A DNA stretch of 64,000 bases from Polytrichum commune. Its lineage: Eukaryota > Streptophyta > Polytrichopsida > Polytrichales > Polytrichaceae. Positions 1 through 11,897 of the stretch are shown here, one piece after another; the stretch's first letter is position 1, and each line of letters opens with the position of its first letter. The position numbers and the translations under genes were made by a program. The notes beneath the pieces were generated by a model. The model had not been told where the DNA came from, did not search any database, and saw only the letters and a program-made list of their open reading frames with translations. The DNA lies in NCBI GenBank assembly GCA_950295325.1, contig OX485803.1:57179554-57243553 (forward strand). The letters run 5' to 3'.

Positions 1-11
1 CTTGATAATGG

Positions 12-26
12 AGTGACCTCCCCGTG
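12..26. repeat. Copy 1 of a 15-bp transposon end motif
   Basis: The 15-mer AGTGACCTCCCCGTG is the outer right end of the TIR element at 61059-61468 and is seen again at 61586-61600. Here it stands 26 bases into the window, so the rest of the element would lie to the left, outside the sequence given. Three exact copies of a 15-mer in 64 kb are unlikely by chance. It is best read as the right end of a truncated or partly visible family member. Confidence 0.55.
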
Positions 27-2040
27 TTGTCATGCTCTTGTTAATCATTCAATTTAACTTTTTGAATTAGATTCATCGCCATTGACAAGGAAATTTCATG
101 AGGAACACGATGATACCTATTGTGATCTTCCTAGCATCTTCCTTTTGGATGGATTTGCCATCAAAGTCATTCATTAGCTAAAATATGGCCTCTTAGGAAG
201 GCAAGGGTTAAGTACGGAAAACCACCATACCACCATACCACCATACCACCACACTTCTAACCTTTAAGTTTGCAAGATATGTGAGGTTATTTACAACTCC
301 CCATGCATACACAAATCAGAATGCTTACCAAAACTAAATCACCGTACATAACTTTATTTAGCTACTATTAGCCGTTCCATTATGATAATATCAGTTGACA
401 TTGATTCAACCGACTTTATCAAGTTGAATCTACTCTAGTGAGAGAATTCAAAAAGTATAATTCCAATCATAATCTAGCTTATTCATGTCCCCACCCAACG
501 TACAAACTTATTTGAATTATGTTATGTGATTATGTAATTTTTTCAAGAAAAAAAGAGGCAATTATCACAACATAAGTAAAGAGTTTGAGTTACATGCATG
601 CACACTTGTATGAGAAATCATGGCATTTCCCATGTTTATGTGCGTCGAGCGATATCTTTCTTGTAGTTAACTATGTATGGTATTTAGTGTCACATACACT
701 ATTTGCAAACGGCCTAAACTTGAGACCTAGAGGTCTCAAAGTGTCACATCTGTTAATTGCCAATATAGTATTAATTGTCAACATAATCAACTTTTCAAAG
801 GTGAAAACTTATTTACATAATGACGTTTAACGTAGCACATTGCGATACTTGAGAAGTTGAGATTGATAGTTTTGCTTTTTTGTATGCAAGAGGAAGATAT
901 TTTTGAGCTACTTATGGCAAGTGTCATGTGTTTTACATTTTAATATGCAAGTGTTTAGGATATGCATACTCCTCATAACACTATTGAACATACTTGTGCC
1001 AAGTTATTAGTAAGCACACTTAAAATAACAAGTGTCATGAGATGACACTAATGGTGAAGATGTTGATCATTGGTTCAACATTTGTTAAAAATTTAGAGCA
1101 AGGAAAGTAATTGCACTTATGTGGTGTTAACACTTTAATAATTATTGGGGTAGCATTGACAACTTGCAACACTTACATGAATAACACTTATGTGGCTTTG
1201 ATTTGTTTTTAAATACCACTTATATAAATAGAGGATGAACATACATAACATATGAATGTCATCATACATCTAAGCGTAATGGAAGAACAAAACTATAGTG
1301 GTTTAATGAGATTCTTGTGCATGTCAAGATCCCATTTATTTTTGAAGTGTTTGAATGCTTTGGATGAAAGGTGTAACATCAGTATGTCTTTGTTCCAAAA
1401 ATTGTTTCAAGGTCACTAATTCACTTTCAACATCCTTGAATCCTACTCTTTCTACCACCACATCACTAATTTGAACATTGTCAACTTCTTCAATGGGTTC
1501 ATTATCAACTGCATCACCTCCTCGGTAAGTATGTAGGGATTGTTTAGATCAAATTCTAGTTCATAATTGATGAACTCGTGTGCATTCGTAGTGGGCCCAC
1601 TTTCACTCTCTTTAGATGCCATTGCTAGTTGTTCCAGTAAGGTAGTAATTTCTTCCAACTCTTTCTTATGTATTGCTTTTCTATCTCTCATGATTTGCCT
1701 CCTTTGCTCCCATATTGTCCAAAAACCTCGAAAGAATACACGTATGTTTCCAACAATTCATGAATTGTTGATGCAATAACTCCAAGCAAATTGAGTTTCG
1801 AGCAATTTTTTTAACGTATTGTACAGTTCAAAGTGATTGTGTGCATGATATATGCATGTAACAGTAATTTGATCCGAGTAATACAATTTTGTAGCCTCAC
1901 TTTCATCCAAGTTAACACTTATTGTCATTGAAGAGGGGAGTTTTTGGAACAATTTCCCTTAACACATATGTTATTTTAACACTTGTTGGGGTAACACTTA
2001 TCGAGGGTGGACTGTAGTACCATATCATATGACTATACTT
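27..2040. other. No gene seen; AT-rich intergenic DNA
   Basis: Only short open frames occur and none shows a recognisable domain. A short 8-bp satellite lies at 221-252. The phrase 'aacactta(t)gtgg' recurs in slightly changed form around 1120-1200 and 1975-2010, which suggests old repeat DNA. Confidence 0.5.
221..252. repeat. 8-bp tandem repeat (ACCACCAT)x4
   Basis: Four head-to-tail copies of ACCACCAT are visible, the last ending in C in place of T. It is a small minisatellite with no gene association. Confidence 0.85.
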
Positions 2041-2141
2041 TTTTATGTATGTCGGGTCTTGCGCTTTTGGAATAGTGGCCACCAATACTTGGCATCACAT
2101 TAAAAATGCCGAAGAGTGCTTTCTACTTCAGCTTCGAATGT
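2041..2141 (+). repeat. Direct repeat A, copy 1 (second copy at 3750-3832)
   Basis: About 100 bp containing 'gcttttggaatagtggccac' and 'gaagagtgctttctacttca' recurs in the same order and orientation at 3750-3832; the second copy lacks a short internal piece. A weaker third match (4547-4585, 'tgaaatagccacctacactt') lies just before the pogo-like element. It is a dispersed or duplicated repeat with no coding content. Confidence 0.7.
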
Positions 2142-2209
2142 AGAATTACACGTGACACACGACATCTGTTGCCATTACTAGCAGAAAATTCTACACCGAT
2201 ATGTGCAAT

Positions 2210-2421
2210 TAGGTTGCCTTCGCGAATGGTTGTCTCTTTACACATGTAAATTACACTTGGCTCAAATTCATATTACAAAAACTTATAACCTTGTTAAAAC
2301 ATCCATACAAAAACTATAATAAAAATAAATCATATATTTTGAGCTTATGGTGATAAATATTCAAAATAGTATGCAATGCCAACAAATAAGTGTAGGCTAA
2401 CCTAATTGCACATATCAATGT
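2210..2421. repeat. Small inverted repeat, possible MITE remnant
   Basis: The arm at 2212-2236 ('gatatgtgcaattaggtt') is matched in inverted orientation at 2395-2419. The ~160 bp between the arms are AT-rich and non-coding. The arms are only ~25 bp and no target duplication was found, so this may be a degraded MITE or chance symmetry. Confidence 0.35.
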
Positions 2422-2429
2422 TCACGATA

Positions 2430-3379
2430 TGTAGTTTAGCTTAGTACTGTACAAGTATTGAAATGTGAATTTCTTGCATTTGCACATGTAACTAACATGT
2501 ACTCATCCAACTTATGAGGCTTGGGATTTGTGGCATCTATGTAAACTCATCCATCATGGATGAAGGGGCTCTAGTAATAAAAATAGAAAAACAAATCCCC
2601 TACAAGATTGACGGCCGATTCATTTCCAATTCGATATCACTAGACCAATTCGGGGTATGTGACTCTATTTCCAAGGCCAAAGTGTCTAAACATAGTCATT
2701 AAATGGTTACAACATAATCCACTATAGTTTCACCTACGCAAGGGATGAGGTTACATAGACACCACGAATCCTTAGCCAACTTATGATCTCTTACTACACT
2801 ACATTATATTATATAAAATAGATGGAAAATCTACATACAGTAGAATAATTTAGCTCAAAGATGTTGGTTTAACAAATTTCTAGTAAGGCTAAGTTTATTA
2901 ACATTACTCAACGATGTGGGCCCTCATAATATAATAGTGGGATACTGGGAGCTTAATTATAATGTGAGTCTCCCTACATAACTTTTTGAGCATCATGTTG
3001 TTATGTTTTGAGTGCCCATTGAATGAGCACTAAGGTGCATGCCACACGAGAGCCAGAGGAAGTTTCACAACTTCCTCCAACATGGCACTTTGCTTTTAAA
3101 AAGTCTTTTTTTCCTTGTTTTTCTCCTTATACTGTGGAATTCCGGGCACTAGTGCCCGGTAGTTGCGAACTACATTTATTGTGCCATGTCACTCTACTTT
3201 ATTGCCAAGTAGATCCCGAAGCAATATCCAAAGCTAAATCCAAAGCTAAAAAGTCATTGTTGCCACTCCCCATACTTCCTCTCATGTGGCAACCACTTGC
3301 TCATTTGAACCAATGCTATTCATCCAACTCACTGCCGTTCATGCAAGTTTCCTCCCGTGTGGTTTGGGCCTTAAGTTAA
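2430..3379. other. No gene seen
   Basis: Mixed-composition DNA without a recognisable gene. The open frame at 3023-3379 carries no known motif. Confidence 0.45.
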
Positions 3380-3611
3380 TACCAGGGCCACACCAGGCGG
3401 CCCAGCTAGAAATACCAGCCCTACGTATTCTCTGGAAATACAGGGTTGGGATTTCAGATGGCTGGAGCTACTGGAGTGGTTGGAAGAAGGCGGGTAACCT
3501 GCAACCAGCAGCTCCAGCCATCTGAAATCCCAACCCTGTATTTCCGGAGAATACGTCAGGCTGGTGTTTCTGGCTACTAGAGCTGCTGGGGTTTTTGGTG
3601 TGGCCCTGGTA
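3380..3611. mobile_element. 232-bp foldback transposon (MITE)
   Basis: The whole segment is a near-palindrome. The ends read TACCAGGGCCACACCA and its reverse complement. Farther in, a second long match (GGAAATACAGGGTTGGGATT and onward through AGATGGCTGGAGCT) pairs with the complementary sequence at 3501-3550, leaving a loop of about 30 bp. The termini fit either a hAT end (CAGGGCC) or a Harbinger end. The flanks (TAA left, AAA right) do not give a clean target duplication. RNA from it would fold into a long hairpin. It has no coding capacity. Confidence 0.75.
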
Positions 3612-3749
3612 AAAGTGTTGAGTAGTGTTATAAACACTTGTCCATGACAGCACGAGCGAAGATATTTGCCACGCAACTCTCCAAAACAACTGCTGCACAC
3701 TTTCTGAGAATTCGTTACTCTTGTACGAGATACGTAGCATGAATGGACG

Positions 3750-3832
3750 TTTTATATGTATATTGGGTCTTGTGCTTTTGGAATAGTGGCCACCAAAAAC
3801 TGCCGAAGAGTGCTTTCTACTTCAGCTTTGAA
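3750..3832 (+). repeat. Direct repeat A, copy 2
   Basis: Second copy of the repeat at 2041-2141, same orientation, with 'cttttggaatagtggccacc' and 'gaagagtgctttctacttca' retained. Together the two copies bracket the foldback element at 3380-3611, but they are too short and too far from any coding sequence to be read as element ends. Confidence 0.65.
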
Positions 3833-3867
3833 TAGTATATGTCACATATGCCATCTTTTGCTATAAC

Positions 3868-4367
3868 ATTACGCCGCTTCACGCTAATATGCCTGAAGGT
3901 CAAGAGGCCGTTGATTTCCACCAACCACGTTGCAAGTAACCAAGAACTCAGCCGCTCAACCCTTCATACTAGAGGCCAAAGTCCGCAGACTGCCATCATT
4001 TACATGGCAATATTTTTTGACCAAGATGACGGACTGTCGAATGAAGTTTGGGTCGGAAGGGAATAGAAACCCAAACTATGGTCGAGAGGCCGTCGATTTA
4101 TTTTTCATTAAAAAAAATCAAACATTTACAAGATCTTAGCAGTTAAATTGGAGGGGTTGTTTTGGACCAGGAATAAAGTGGGATGCTCCTTCTTCCTTTG
4201 GACTTTGGACTCGGTCTTTGAAAGCTTCACACTATGCCCGGCCGAAGGCTCCAGTTCCTATATTTTATTGGCTATTGTCAGCCCATTTCTTTGGACTCTC
4301 AACAAAGTTTGACCATTCAATCCCACGGCCTCTCGACTTGGACGGCCGTAGTGTGAAGTGGCTCTTA
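3868..4367. mobile_element. Probable ~500-bp TIR element related to the TAA/GGGCCACTTCACAC family
   Basis: The right end reads GTGTGAAGTGGCTCTTAA, close to the right ends of the elements ending at 28394 and 35937 (GTGTGAAGTGGCCCTAA). A degenerate left partner (GCCGCTTCACGCTA) starts near 3873. The implied length of about 500 bp equals that of the other two. The interior does not align clearly with theirs, and it carries its own pair of direct motifs ('gaggccgt(t/c)gattt') near 3905 and 4085. It may be a related subfamily or a decayed composite. Confidence 0.4.
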
Positions 4368-4656
4368 ACCCAACAAGGTTAGGGTCATTACTCTGACACT
4401 ATAGCAACAAGTATATAAATATGGAAGATGCTGTGAATATCCTCCCTTGATTCCATGGCCCACAGAAATGCATGTACAGTACATACTGATGAATGTTATG
4501 GCCATTACCACCAGACTTTCTACAAAGTTAAATATTACAATTTATGGGAATTGCACTTTGAAATAGCCACCTACACTTGGCATCAAATTCGATTAACAAG
4601 TACAGTAACCTCCCGCTTAAGTACGCAACTTGAACATGTGCAGTTTGTGCGTACTT

Positions 4657-4830
4657 AGCTGGTAGGTGCGTACTTTAGGGTTTTCCAAATTGCTTGTGTT
4701 TCGCTATAGTTGGTAGGTGCGTACTTTAGGATTTAGGGTTTCCCAAATCGCTATTGCTTGTGTTTCACTATAGCCAGTAGGTGTGTACTTTAGGGTTTAA
4801 GGTTTCCCAAATCGCTTGTGTTTCGCTACA
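4657..4830 (+). repeat. Three tandem ~58-bp units inside the pogo-like element
   Basis: Three head-to-tail units begin at 4657, 4710 and 4774. Each runs 'GGTAGGTGCGTACTTTAGGG ... CCCAAATCGCTTGTGTTTCG CTATAG' with small changes. Each contains GTGCGTACTT, which is also present in the TIR, so this is likely a subterminal transposase-binding array or a multiplied promoter just upstream of the transposase start. Confidence 0.85.
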
Positions 4831-4970
4831 ATGTCGAAGAAACCAAATGGAAAGCGTCTCAATGAGCATCAACGTTGCAAAATCATCTTGAAGCTTAGCA
4901 GAATGAATACTCTGAGTAAAAGGGCTCTAGCCTGAGAGTACATCGTTAGTGAAGGCGATGTTAACACTCA
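4831..4970 (+). pseudogene. N-terminal fragment of a pogo-type transposase (CENP-B/psq helix-turn-helix)
   Basis: The ATG at 4831 opens a frame beginning MSKKPNGKRLNEHQRCKIIL, followed by KLSRMNTLSKRALA, an in-frame stop (4933-4935), and EYIVSEGDV in the same frame. The pattern K-R-L-x-x-x-Q-R-x-x-I-I-x-K-L ... S-x-R-A-L-A-x-E-Y-x-V-S-E is that of the N-terminal helix-turn-helix of pogo/Tigger transposases and CENP-B, which binds the element's own ends. The catalytic core is absent. Family assignment rests on this motif plus the TA-flanked TIRs. Confidence 0.7.
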
Positions 4971-5292
4971 AGAACTGAATGTCGGTTTAGAAAACGGAGT
5001 TATATTCTAGGGTTTTGACTCTCTTTATAAGCATGTTCTTGACATCGAGGATTAGCTGCTCTGCCTTGAAGTTCAAGCAGAAGCAGAGGAAACATTTGAT
5101 GGCCTTAAGAAATCATTTGAATCATTTCAGAGCAAGATCCGAGCGGTCGGCCTCAAAGCCAAACTTCAAAACTTCAAAACTTACGCCAAATGACGATTCA
5201 CGACATGTTCAACTAAGAAATCTTGAACCCTAAATTTTTTGCCAAAAAATGCGTACTTAAACGGGTGCGTACTTAAGCGGGAGGTTACTGTA

Positions 5293-8189
5293 CATGTCAC
5301 ATGTCACATGTTTTGATTGGTTGGGACTCAAATCTGATGGGGAAGGTGTGAAATGAGGAAGCACATTAGGGTGCCAAACTTCCATGTGGCGGCCGTTCAA
5401 GGAAGTAGACCTTGTCAATGTCGTCAAAATTAAATATATTTTCTTGTCAATAATGCAAGTTGGGATGTGGCCGCCATCATATTCAACTTAATTTATATCT
5501 TAATTTTTCCAATAAAATGAAAAGCAATCCAACAAATAAATACGAAAGCATAACAATGTTCAACACTAAACCTTTGTTCACTTTCCAAGATCCACTTTAG
5601 GGCTTGTGACTGATGGCCATATGGCATTTGAACACACATATCTCCTTTTATATCCAAGTTTACTCGGAAGGCCTATCAGGATTTCTTGCTCATAAAGCTT
5701 AATAATACTCTCCTTGTTTGTGGGCCTAGGGTACACCTTCACAGATTTGAGTGATGTTACGAACTTTAGGCAAGGTTTACACTATATGAATATGTCACTT
5801 ATGATCTTATTGATCTTTTGAAACAATAATTGCATTAGTTTCTATGACATATATTATAGACTTAGATGCTTATGAGTTACATCTAAGGGATGGAAGAGTC
5901 TTCAACGACTTACTGATGAATGCTAGGATTTTGTAGTTTACATATGATAGAGGTTAAGCAGTATTCAAAAGTATATTTGTATATTCATGTTGATGACTCT
6001 ATATGAATGTAATATTTTTTACATATACATATTATCACTTGTATTTTGTTCATTGAAATTGTATGTGTACTACTTAATTTTACCAACAAAAAAACCTTGT
6101 ATATAAGGGGGGTTTTAGAGTATGTTGCGAACGCACGTGATTCTTGGTTTCTATTGAAAGGTGCAACCCCTAGGTCTAAAAGTTGGTGATCTCATCCAAT
6201 TTTACGATTTGTGTGTTTTGGTTTTGGTTTTTTTTTTTTGCAAAAATCATGAATTAATCATTGAATAATATATTTTCTACTTTATAAATGAAAATTATTG
6301 GATGCATAGCAGGATTAAGTCATTGCATTAGTGTGACCTTTTCAATAGATTCACATTGACTTGCAATTCCAAGTTACTAAGATAAAGTCAATATCATTTT
6401 TTGACATAATATGGAGCCTTGTGAGTGTGTCTTCTGACCTTTTTGATGCAATATATTATGTCTAGTAATTTTATTGCAATATTTTACTGATTATAGCTAC
6501 TATGATAGTAAAAGTAAAGTCTATAGATATTTATGAAATAATAGAGAAATTAATGGTATTGCCACTAATGACCCTATTTAGCATGCTTGTGTTTGTATTT
6601 GATATATTATATCAATGTTGTTACAAAAGTTAACCAACAAGAAGGAAAAGAAGAAGGACAAAGCGAGGGGTTGGAAAGGCCACCCTGGTGTCAACGTATG
6701 CAAGTGTTATTTGATCACTTTTCTCAATTGCAGACTTTTAACTTACTGGTGTGTGGTGCCGTGAGGATCAAACAATAGGCGCTACAAAAACACATGTTCA
6801 AAATAAATTGGACTTTGGTCTTCCAATCCTTTTAAATGAATTGAACCCCAACATTGGGGTCAAAAGATCCCCATTTGTTCCTGTCGATCACATCAACAAC
6901 GTACTTGAGAAAGACTAGCCTCTACGTCATTACCACACGCCACATGAAAGGCGTCGTGACCTGAAACTCGGTAAGGAAACAAGGCTCAAGAGATGAGATT
7001 GGATTGGGATTGGGATCCGGATCAGCAGCGCAAGTCTTTCTCCTTGAACCCACGATGGTGAAACTCGGCCACCTATTGATGCATGGGTGAAGATAATAGC
7101 CCCGACAGGACTTAGTCCATTATGCGGTGACTCACCACGCCACGTGGTGGCACCTCATTTGTCCCGCCCTATTGACGTCCGACTGGCAGGCCCGTGAGTG
7201 AAGAATGGTCCTGAGTCATCCCTTGTTACTGTGTCCCCGGGGTTGGATAAGCACAAAGACGGACGGCCCGATTTCCTGCATCCAATAAAGCAATGGTGGA
7301 GAGGAAGCCCGTACTCGGTGTCTGTACATATATTAATGGTAGTTATTCAAGTTACGGCTTGGGTGAACTTCGTTTGCAGGACATCAGCCAGCTAGCTTCA
7401 GGGTCATGAGATCGTGTCCCGACTATTTCTCCTTTTTCCGGTTGTCTTTCTCCCCAAGGCTTGTGTATAGACCACTCATCAGGCTTCCTGCAAGAAGCCT
7501 GCCTGCCTGCCAACCAGCAGCCTCCCAGCTACTTACTTTAGCTCCCAGGAAAACTTGCCAAGGATTGCTATGAACAAAAATAATATTATCATAATGATCG
7601 GTACCCTCATTCTTCACCGAATGTGTGCACCGTGCGGTCAGGAAATCCAGGGTAATCCCTAGCTTACCTACTCTATTACTGGTGGGATGATTACTCCACT
7701 AATTATTGAGGGTTGATGAATTCTTGCGATTTTGATGACCTGTCAAGCACAGACTTGCTGCCTGATCATCTGCTCATTGAATCACTCCCCGTATTTTGCC
7801 ACATTCGTGGGTCCAGTTCGCCAAGGCCCAGTTTGAGCTCTCTCACCCATCACACGTGCTCTCCAACTCAAGTCCACGCTTGGACGTCGACTCGGTGTTC
7901 CATGCAAATCTTGAACTCCTTGACACTTGACAAATCTTAGAGCACGTACGTATCTTGTCCATATCGTTGAAGCGGGTTCCGAATTATACGTAGGGAAGGA
8001 ACGTCGTTGTCGTCTGTAATTCATTGACGCAATAAGCGTGCAGCTTGGCTCAATGAGTATGTAAGTTACGGATTCGGTTCACGTGGATGGGACTCTTGGG
8101 GATTAATTAGCTTGGCATCTCCGTGCCCTTTCAAGCGCATCTGTGGAGGTTTGACAAAGCAGGCTGCTAATTGAGCTCATTCCTCCCAC
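5293..8189. other. No gene seen; non-repetitive intergenic DNA
   Basis: No domain, TIR or long repeat was recognised. 6900-8050 is less AT-rich than its surroundings and contains short unrelated open frames on both strands (for example 7423-7617 minus), none with a recognisable motif. It may be the remains of a gene or simply GC-richer spacer. Confidence 0.4.
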
Positions 8190-8578
8190 TAAGGTAGGGG
8201 TGGCTATTTCCGTCCAAATTTCAGATGTGCCTAGTTGGGATGCTGAAATTATTTTTTTATAAATTTTGAGCGCTTCGCAAAGCTGGTGCAAGAGCAACTA
8301 TGAAAAAATCAAAATTTTCCAGCATGTTAATGATTTCCTACAAAATTTTAAAGGAAACCTTGTAGAGTGACCAACACTCGCACATAGGGTACGTGGTATA
8401 TCCACAAGGTGGATTTCTAAAACCGACCGCTGGCAGCCAATGAAACGCTGGCAGCGCTATGAATGGTAAAAGCACCTTGATAGGTGCTTTTGTAAACCCA
8501 AATAAAAGCACCTAGATAGGTGCTTCCGACATAGGGGTCGACTTTAGGACCCGCACGGAAATTGCCACCCCTACCTTA
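8190..8578. mobile_element. 389-bp TIR element (MITE)
   Basis: The ends are inverted repeats of about 25 bp: TAAGGTAGGGGTGGCTATTT at the left and the complement of TAAGGTAGGGGTGGCAATTT at the right, two mismatches in 25. There is no coding capacity. The inner TAGGGGTGGC would suit a hAT element, while the TAA flanks would suit a Harbinger-type insertion; neither gives a perfect target duplication. Inside, near 8468-8527, the hairpin AAAGCACCT-N-GATAGGTGCTTT occurs twice in tandem. Confidence 0.7.
8466..8528. repeat. Two tandem short hairpins
   Basis: AAAAGCACCTTGATAGGTGC and AAAAGCACCTAGATAGGTGC stand about 35 bp apart in the same orientation. Each is self-complementary (AAAGCACCT/AGGTGCTTT) with a very short loop. 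They lie in the right half of the 8190-8578 element and may be subterminal binding sites. Confidence 0.6.
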
Positions 8579-11500
8579 ATTCCACATGATTGTGCATCGA
8601 CGAACTCATATAACGACGTCCTTTCGACAAGTTCCGTGGTTTTGTCAATGGTTAAATGTTGTGTGATTGTGATCATGACGTATGTAGGGTTTAGATAGCC
8701 GGTCCGATTTTATATATGGCGATCACTTTTCGAAAGGAAGGAAGGAAGGAAGTACCCTTACTTTAACGGTTCGTAAAACATGTCATTAGTGTGAGAGGGA
8801 ACGGTCACCCATTCACATTGGAAATAAGGCCCACTATTAGTTTTATGATATTTTGTTTCAAATACCCAGATACTTCATTAGCAATCCTTTTTGAGAAACC
8901 ATTCTTGACAAGGGTTGTAGACTTGATGGCTACTTTAATTGAGATGATTGAATTAGGCGACCCAATTTGAATAACTGATGGAATATTCAACTACTCTATC
9001 CTCACTTTTTTTTTCCCTTTTTTTCCTTTTTTTTTGGTACGAAAACAAGAAATGTAACAAATTTCAAAATAACATGATAATCGCCAACCCCACCACATAA
9101 TTATGAGGAGGAGTTAGATGTTATTGTGTCACCTGGGGGTGGACTTTACATTGGAAACTTAAATGATGTGCGTAGGAATTTCTCACACTGGAAACCTTAA
9201 AACAGATGCCATTGAAGCTAAGGCCACAATAACACCTAATTTATTCATCATCACATGACCATTCTAATCATATCTCCGTTTTGACCATGTTTGGAAAACC
9301 CAGAAGCCAAATGCAAAACCTAATATGACTGAACATGGTGTTCATTAGGGACAAATACAATATGACAATAATGGATGTAACTACACAACTATTGTCAAAT
9401 TTTCCTCTACATGTAGGGGCCCCTCTTATACATCTACCTTTACTCCATAGTTCTTAATAGGCTTTTCAAATGTACACACTAGAGATAAACAATACTTCCC
9501 CATTATGTATATTATGTGCACTAATGATTCAAACAACACTCCTTTCTACACTTGCGTTAGTTCATATGTCGGTGGTGTATGAAGAGTCCACCTAGAGTCA
9601 TGTCATGCCCTTCTTGCCTCGTTAGGAAGTCCACGATCCACATAAGACAAACATGTTCTTTGGTACGTTGGTGCAATATCTTCTCGTTTTGTGAAGGGAG
9701 GGGATGAGATCCCTTGCAACTCTATATTTATTATTATTAAATAGCATATATTGATCTAGGTAATATCTTAAAACAGTGATAGTCTTGAGATTGACGATAT
9801 TGACTTCCCTTACAAGGTTTCTTTAAAGATTTTACACAGGGAGTGTGTGATTTTGTAGGTAGGCCATGGGCACAGATAAATTTGTTGGGGTTTCCAAGAC
9901 TCGTTGGCAAAGTGTTCAATGGATGTGAGCCATTCATTTGATACTCCATGTTGCATGATCATGTTGCACATGTTACATGTGTGAGATTATAGCATTTGAA
10001 CTAGTGTTATAACTCACATTTGCAAATACTAGAAGGAAGTCATATAAAACTGAGGCACAATGTGAGACATATGGGTGTTCATTGGGGTGGGTGGGGGGCT
10101 ATTCCCCTCTCCTAAAATAATGAGACTAATGAGAAATACTACATCTTATAATTATGTAAAATGATCATTTGTTTGATTATTATTTCGTCATAACTTATTA
10201 TGTTTCATCCAATCATTCCATACTTAGTAGCATTTACTGATGTACTCAACAAGATAGATTAAAAACATCAATCACAACCACTAATTAAATTCATGCACAT
10301 GTGTTTAGAGTTTCATCAAGCCTATGCACCACCTCCATGAAGATGACTCCTTATGGTTGGTTTACCAAATTGGGTGTGAGTGTTTCGCTAAATATCTATG
10401 CAAGCAAAAACATGATTTTCACATTTGTTGTCAGTTCATTATGGTTTACACATATTAATCCTACAGCACATTCACACATTATCAATACTTAACCATGTAA
10501 CTCCTTACCACCACTTTCCAAAGGAAACAAAACATGTTTCCACACATTTCATTATCATCAACGTAGAGGTCCTCTCTCCCCTCTAAAGCATTCTGCTTCT
10601 TCAAATATTCCACTTTTAGAAGGGTGAGTTCTAACTCCTCTATTAGGGAATCAAACATCAATATCTCACAATCTTTGACCAAATAGAATCTTAGCTTTAA
10701 CAATTTCTATGTAAAGCCTTGTGTATTGTGAGACACTAGCTTGGACCCGTGCCATCCCAGTTCATTGCACCCATGCATATGAATTTATATTCCGCCATCC
10801 CTATGTCCATCCCATCTAGTTGCACATGTGCATATGAATCAATATTCTTAATCCACCCAACCCCATACACCCATGCAGGTCATATGCCCATGCTCATAAG
10901 CCCCCCATAACCCGTTGCCATACTCTCCTCCCCTCCCCCTACAGTGCCTACACCCATGCCATGCCCGCCATCTCCCGTGGATTTTGTTTCTCTCACACAC
11001 ACACACAAATGTTGGGGGTGGGTCTTTAACATGTGGCTCTTTTTCTTTGTAATTTTTTTCTAGCATTTTAGGCACGAACAATGGGAACGGCCAGGTGACA
11101 ACCACTATCACAACCACCACGTCTTCATTGTATACATATTGACTTTGATCATGGGATCCATAATTTATAGAGCTCATATAGAGTGAGACATATAACGAAA
11201 CTACTCTCCTCTAAAATGTTGCTACATGATTTAACAACCCTTTATATTAGTGTACAACGTGTAAACATGCTCTAAATTTCCTAGAGGCTAGGAGGTTAGA
11301 GTGCTTGCAAAACCCTTGTCACTAATAGCTTGGGTTGTATGGATGCCCCTAATTTTGTGTGGTTTGTAATAGCCAAGTCAACATTATGCAACTTCACATG
11401 CATGTTCCACTTCTCAAAATAGCATCACAACCATTCAAGTTGCAAGTCAGGGGCCTCCAATCCCAGTGACTAACATGGTGATATAAAATTTTACTAATTG

Positions 11501-11894
11501 AAGGTACATGAAACAAGTAGTAAATGGGATGATAGCGGCGAGTTGTTATACAAGCCGCATGTGACACACAATTGGTGGTAAAGAAATTGAGCTCATCATG
11601 GATTTTTCACCTGAATATGTAGGCCCGTGCATCACTTTGAATTGTTTGGGAACTTACTCTAACATATTCCTAGACCCACAAAAACTCCGAATGAAGCTGA
11701 ATAATGTTATGCATGTCACCTTCATCAAACATTTATCAATAAATCATATTATAATTCAAAATTCTTTCTATGGACTTTAAAGCATCGGCTATAATTATAA
11801 CTAGTACCTTTAGTGTGATATTTTGCATGTTGAAGAAGACATGGCATAGACTATCAAGTTATTCTCATTATTTTTGCCATTCTACATTGTTGAC
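8579..11894. other. No gene seen
   Basis: AT-rich DNA with short homopolymer and CA runs (poly-T near 9006-9040; CACACA near 10994). No domain was recognised in any frame. The Cys/Gly-rich minus-strand open frame at 10848-11177 looks like a composition artefact. Confidence 0.45.
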
Positions 11895-11897
11895 TAA

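Larger units (their letters stand above)
4603..5290 (+). mobile_element. Pogo-like (Tc1/mariner) DNA transposon, internally deleted
   Basis: A clean 688-bp element. The 26-27 bp terminal inverted repeats read CAGTAACCTCCCGCTTAAGT at the left and the exact complement at the right. It is flanked on both sides by TA (4601-4602, 5291-5292), the target of all Tc1/mariner-type transposases. Inside are a three-unit tandem repeat, the first ~35 codons of a transposase-like reading frame from 4831, and a short downstream open stretch (about 5075-5190). There is no room for the DDE catalytic domain, so it is a non-autonomous deletion derivative that would need a transposase supplied elsewhere. The near-perfect TIRs suggest fairly recent activity. 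Confidence 0.88.

Noticed and set aside
2041-3832. Direct repeats at 2041-2141 and 3750-3832 read as the two ends of an LTR-type element
   Set aside because: They are only ~100 bp, lack recognisable end dinucleotides and primer-binding or purine-tract sites, and enclose no coding sequence of that class.
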